Positions 7,501 to 9,592 of a stretch of 9,592 nucleotides of DNA are shown here, piece after piece; position 1 is the first letter of the stretch; every line of letters begins with the position of its first letter. The translations under genes and the position numbers were made by a program. Source of the stretch: Rhodospirillaceae bacterium CCH5-H10 (GTDB lineage Bacteria; Pseudomonadota; Alphaproteobacteria; Reyranellales; Reyranellaceae); NCBI GenBank assembly GCA_001557035.1, contig LSKJ01000362.1, positions 1 to 9,592 on the forward strand, given 5' to 3'. The notes beneath the pieces are model-generated. The model ran no database searches. It was not told the origin of the DNA and was given only the letters and a program-made list of their open reading frames with translations.

Positions 7501-9090
7501 CGCGAGGCTTTCTCGAAGTTCCCGATGCCGCGCAATACCGCGATCTTCGAGCCGACATTCTCCGGCTCGGGCATCGTCGTCTCCGACGACATCACGCAGG
7601 ATCCGCGCTATGGCCGGTCCGCGCCCTACCACGGAATGCCGCCCGGACATCTGCCGGTTCGCAGTTATCTCGCGGTGCCGGTGCGCTCCAGGACCGGCGA
7701 AGTGCTGGGCGGGCTTTTCCTCGGCCACTCGAATACAGGCGTATTTGGCGAACTGGCGAAGGAGCGCGTCGCGGGCCTGGCGAGTCAGGCCGCCGTGGCG
7801 ATGGACAACGCCCGACTCTTCCAGGAAAACCAGCGCGAGCTCGAGCAACGGCGCAGCGTCGAGGCCTCCCTCAAGACGCTGAACGAAACGCTGGAGCAGC
7901 GAGTCGCGAGCGAGGTCGAGGAACGCACCAAGGCCGAGGAGGCGCTGCGTCAGGCGCAGAAGATGGAGGCGGTCGGCCAGCTCACGGGCGGCGTCGCGCA
8001 CGATTTCAACAACCTGCTCACCATAATCATCGGCGGCCTCGAAACGGTGCGGCGGGCAAAGCCGGGCGAAACCGCTCGGCTGCAACGCGCGGTCGACATG
8101 GCGCTTCAAGGAGCTCAGCGGGCCGCCAGCCTGACGTCGCGGCTTCTCGCTTTCTCGCGACGGCAGCCTCTTGCGCCCAAGCCGATCGAACTCAACGTGT
8201 TGGTGCGAGACATGACAGAGTTGCTGCACCGGACGCTGGGCGAACACATCGAGCTGGAGGGCGTCCTGGCGCCCCGGCTGTGGCCGATCGAGGCCGATCA
8301 GAACCAGCTCGAAAGCGCGCTGATCAACCTCGCCGTGAATGCGCGCGATGCCATGCCGGAAGGAGGCAAGCTGACCATCGAGACGGCGAACACCGCGCTC
8401 GACGAATCCTATTCCGCCACCGATGCCGAGGTCAGGCCTGGGCAGTACGTCGCAATCTCCGTCAGTGACAGTGGGCACGGCATGTCCGGCGAGACGCTGG
8501 CACGCGCCTTCGAGCCGTTCTTCACGACCAAGGATGTAGGGCGCGGCACCGGTCTCGGACTGAGCATGGTCTATGGCTTCGTGAAGCAGTCCGGGGGCCA
8601 TGTGACGCTCTATAGCGAGCCCGGGCAGGGCACGACGGTCCGCCTGTACTTCCCGCGCTACTTCGGGAGCGCGAGCGATGTCGACGATGGCGCGGCTGCG
8701 GCGCTGCCGACCGGAGGCGAGGGCGAGGTCGTACTGGTGGTCGAGGACAATGAGGACGTCCGGAACTACAGCTCGACGGTTCTGCGCGAACTCGGCTATC
8801 AGGTGCTGGAGGCCGGTGAGGCCGACGCCGCGTTGGCGATCCTGCGCAGCCCCGCGCGCATCGATCTCCTGTTCACCGACGTCGTGCTGCCGGGAAGGAG
8901 CGGTCGCGTGCTCGCCGACGAAGCCGCGGTGTTGAGGCCGGGGCTAAGAATCCTGTTCACGACCGGATATTCGCGCAACGCCATCGTCCATCACGGTCGC
9001 CTCGATTCCGGCGTCCAGCTCATCACCAAGCCCTTCACCTTCGAGCAACTCGCCGCGCGGGTGCGCGACGTGCTGGATATGAAGGCCTGA
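4579..9090 (+). CDS. Tandem hybrid sensor histidine kinase with two kinase-receiver modules, 1503 aa
   Basis: This is a soluble multidomain sensor kinase with no membrane segment. Rough domain order: PAS-like sensor (about 15-165, with the DWANNPLGPPAAWPQSL lead common to such kinases); GAF-like (176-340); HisKA with H365 (SHEFRTPL); ATPase with N482, D511 (DTGIGIP) and GSGIGL at 541-546; receiver with D649/D650, phospho-acceptor D693 (SDVMMPG), S723 and K745; second PAS (783-905); second GAF (915-1080); coiled coil (1080-1130); second HisKA with H1141 (VAHDFNNLL); second ATPase with N1254, D1297 (SDSGHGM) and GTGLGL at 1323-1328; final receiver with E1389/D1390, D1434 (TDVVLPG), T1461/T1462 and K1484. 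Every catalytic residue looks intact in both modules. There is no HPt or output domain, so phosphate must leave to an unlinked partner. The ATG at 4579 is chosen because the frame upstream to 4399 overlaps the flavoprotein gene and is Arg-rich noise; its ribosome site is weak. Confidence 0.93.
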   Translation: MTDSFDRPKPAEDPALLFLAGGGELGALIRNHDWANNPLGPPAAWPQSLKTSVRIMLTSRQPIWIGWGPELIYLYNDAYKSIIGGRHPDALGKPTKEVWKEIWSDIGPLLDTAMGGVEGIYVEELLLLMERNGYPEETYYTFSYSPIPDDDGAPGGIICANTADTDRVIGERQVAVLRELAARTIDARSWEEASRQSLAALSSNPRDVTFALLYVVQPGGNEAMLAAHRGLPEGGHAALVERLRFGNGSPWPIDDLSADQPPRLVDLAQVFGATVPGRVWDRPTVTAAVVAVPATRETGRSGFLVVGLNPFRLFDASYAEFLQLAAGQIAASIASADAYQEERRRVEAMAELDRAKTTFFSNVSHEFRTPLTLMLGPLEEMLDGEVSVEEARRLATLAHRNGNRLLRLVNSLLDFSRIEAGRVQASYRPTDLAQFSTDIASSFRSTIERAGLRLVLECPPLPQPVYIDREMWEKVLLNLISNAFKFTFSGAITVSVRPSPDRRAAIVEVSDTGIGIPGEELPRLFERFHRVQGARSRSFEGSGIGLALVQELVRLHGGEIGVESTEGQGTRFTVTLPFGRTRLPGAQVVDDADLSADVVRAQEYVDEALAWLPNAEPAGEAAGDLSSAMAGGVLPVSLSSTGKRIVLADDNTDMRSYVGRLLVAEGYEVDAVPDGNAALASVRRQAPDLILSDVMMPGLDGFGLLRAVRSDKATAGVPIILLSARAGEEAKVEGLDAGADDYLVKPFAARELLARVNANIQMAALRREANRAIFESEQRFLMTRERLSLALSTGRTSVFEWNVDGDHLIFSGPLAEVFGVPQSKAESGLPLGVFVEGIAPEDRDRVLAAIGRSIDSGETYQEEYRVIGSGTTRVVMARGRVETGEDGAKRMVGVVVDITEAKAAEDVIRESRAALEVISEASAAISGDLDLQRLVQKITDASVAVTAAEFGAFFYNLVDDTGESYTLYTLSGVPREAFSKFPMPRNTAIFEPTFSGSGIVVSDDITQDPRYGRSAPYHGMPPGHLPVRSYLAVPVRSRTGEVLGGLFLGHSNTGVFGELAKERVAGLASQAAVAMDNARLFQENQRELEQRRSVEASLKTLNETLEQRVASEVEERTKAEEALRQAQKMEAVGQLTGGVAHDFNNLLTIIIGGLETVRRAKPGETARLQRAVDMALQGAQRAASLTSRLLAFSRRQPLAPKPIELNVLVRDMTELLHRTLGEHIELEGVLAPRLWPIEADQNQLESALINLAVNARDAMPEGGKLTIETANTALDESYSATDAEVRPGQYVAISVSDSGHGMSGETLARAFEPFFTTKDVGRGTGLGLSMVYGFVKQSGGHVTLYSEPGQGTTVRLYFPRYFGSASDVDDGAAAALPTGGEGEVVLVVEDNEDVRNYSSTVLRELGYQVLEAGEADAALAILRSPARIDLLFTDVVLPGRSGRVLADEAAVLRPGLRILFTTGYSRNAIVHHGRLDSGVQLITKPFTFEQLAARVRDVLDMKA

Positions 9091-9103
9091 GTAATAAAAC
9101 CCC

Positions 9104-9150
9104 TCGTCGTGAGCGGAGCGCCACAGGCGTGCAGTCGCAGGACCTCTTTT
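9104..9150 (+). repeat. Intergenic repeat copy A with T-rich end, probable kinase terminator
   Basis: Fourteen bases after the kinase stop, this element starts TCGTCGTGAGCGGA, has a central small hairpin (CGCC, loop ACA, GGCG), and ends AGGACCTCTTTT. The outer arms GTCGT and AGGAC pair at four of five positions, so the whole unit can fold immediately before CTCTTTT. It is a diverged inverted copy of the element at 9173-9226. The position and the T-run make it a reasonable intrinsic terminator for the kinase. Confidence 0.55.
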
Positions 9151-9172
9151 CCGTCGCAATGTCATAGAAGAT

Positions 9173-9226
9173 AAAAAAGGTCCTTCGGCCACACCGCCCT
9201 TCGGGCGGTTCCGCTCAGGACGACGG
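9173..9226 (-). repeat. Intergenic repeat copy B with T-run, probable terminator of the minus-strand genes
   Basis: Read on the minus strand, the unit has TCGTCCTGAGCGGA, a strong hairpin (ACCGCCC, loop GAA, GGGCGGT), then CCGAAGGACC and six Ts. The outer arms GTCCT and AGGAC pair perfectly, giving a long interrupted stem directly before the T-run, a good intrinsic terminator shape. It starts six bases past the stop of the coiled-coil gene. The 14-base opening differs from copy A at one base and the 16-base close at three; only the central hairpin has changed length. Confidence 0.65.
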
Positions 9227-9231
9227 AGTTA

Positions 9232-9489
9232 TCAATGCTTCGACCGGCCCGTCTTCGGTGCCGGTTTGGGCGCGGGGCCTTTCTCCAGCCGTTCAATGCG
9301 CTGCCCGAGGCCCGTCTGCATCTTGTCCAGTCGCTGCTGGAGCTGCTGGTTCTGCCCCTTCAACTGCTCGATCTGCCCGGACAGGGCGGAGATCGACCGC
9401 TGCAGTTCGTTCAGCCGTCCCTCGACGCCGCTCTGGGCCGCGGCGGCGCCGGGCAACAGGATCAGCGCCAGGAGGGCGAGGCGAGCCAT
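9232..9489 (-). CDS. Small secreted coiled-coil protein, CpoB/YbgF N-terminal-like, 85 aa
   Basis: The product opens with a clear Sec signal peptide: MAR, a hydrophobic core LALLALILLPG, and an AAAAQ cleavage region with the likely cut after residue 18 or 19. The mature part is one heptad-rich coiled coil (about 24-69, rich in Leu, Gln, Glu and Arg; for example LKGQNQQLQQRLDKM) and ends in a basic Pro/Lys tail (PAPKPAPKTGRSKH). Signal peptide, periplasmic coiled coil and Gln-rich heptads match the trimerisation segment at the start of CpoB/YbgF, a partner of TolA. The TPR repeats that should follow are absent. Hence it may be a stand-alone trimeric periplasmic protein or a remnant. It lies eleven bases downstream of the partial gene at the window edge and is probably in its operon. 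No clear ribosome site precedes the ATG. Confidence 0.75.
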   Translation of the reverse strand: MARLALLALILLPGAAAAQSGVEGRLNELQRSISALSGQIEQLKGQNQQLQQRLDKMQTGLGQRIERLEKGPAPKPAPKTGRSKH

Positions 9490-9500
9490 GGGACGGCGGC

Positions 9501-9592
9501 TTACTCGGCGGCCTGCTTGAGCTGGGTCGGCACCGTCTCGCCGGCGAACAAGGCGGCGCGGGCGGCGTCGTACTCGGCCTTGAGGCGGGCGA
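9501..9592 (-). CDS. C-terminal fragment of an unrecognised protein
   Basis: A minus-strand frame enters from the right edge and stops at TAA (9503-9501), giving 29 complete codons. The fragment is a charged Ala-rich helix (RLKAEYDAARAALFAG) followed by ETVPTQLKQAAE. It looks like a genuine protein end and its spacing to the coiled-coil gene suggests one operon, but it is too short to identify a family. Confidence 0.5.
   Translation of the reverse strand, partial: ARLKAEYDAARAALFAGETVPTQLKQAAE

Noticed and set aside
5500..8601. Minus-strand open frame of 1033 codons opposite the kinase gene
   Set aside because: It is the antisense of a strongly supported kinase, its translation is Arg/Ala/Gly/His-rich without domains, and such long antisense frames are expected in high-GC codon usage.
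1..9592. tRNA, rRNA, CRISPR array, riboswitch or insertion sequence
   Set aside because: No cloverleaf with a CCA-end context, no regularly spaced direct repeats and no transposase frame was seen; the only repeats are the two intergenic inverted pairs.

Overview
This is a GC-rich stretch of bacterial chromosome whose gene content points to an alphaproteobacterium. The indicators are an aerobic ubiquinone-type Coq7, a DsbB, a large cytosolic hybrid kinase of a kind common there, and intergenic palindromic repeats. The genus cannot be fixed from the sequence; a Reyranella- or Rhodospirillales-like organism is only a guess. No tRNA, rRNA, CRISPR array, insertion sequence or phage gene was seen.

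Layout, left to right. The window opens with the last 39 codons of a probable major-facilitator transporter (+), followed by a compact hairpin and an HNH endonuclease-like protein (+). A convergent junction at 816-917 holds two mirror-image copies of a 30-bp REP-like palindrome. On the minus strand lies a tight cluster transcribed right to left: a 96-residue unknown protein, a DedA/YqaA-type membrane protein, dsbB and coq7. The dsbB ribosome site overlaps the stop codon of the gene before it, and dsbB and coq7 overlap by ATGA. A 291-bp divergent intergenic region separates this cluster from a plus-strand Old Yellow Enzyme-family oxidoreductase. Next comes a very large plus-strand gene (4579-9090, 1503 residues) encoding a soluble sensor kinase with two complete kinase-receiver modules in series. 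It converges on two minus-strand genes at the right edge: a small secreted coiled-coil protein resembling the N-terminal trimerisation segment of CpoB/YbgF, and the C-terminal 29 codons of an unrecognised protein. That junction again holds two inverted copies of a repeat, each ending in a T-rich run, and these probably serve as the two terminators.

How the genes fit together. The dsbB-coq7 pair makes biochemical sense: Coq7 performs a late hydroxylation in ubiquinone synthesis, and DsbB passes electrons from the periplasmic thiol oxidase DsbA to ubiquinone. The kinase has no adjacent separate response regulator, HPt protein or DNA-binding output, so its partner must be elsewhere. The gene families are mostly well known. 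The least explained items are the two mirrored repeat junctions, the tandem kinase architecture, the isolated CpoB-like coiled coil and the 96-residue unknown.
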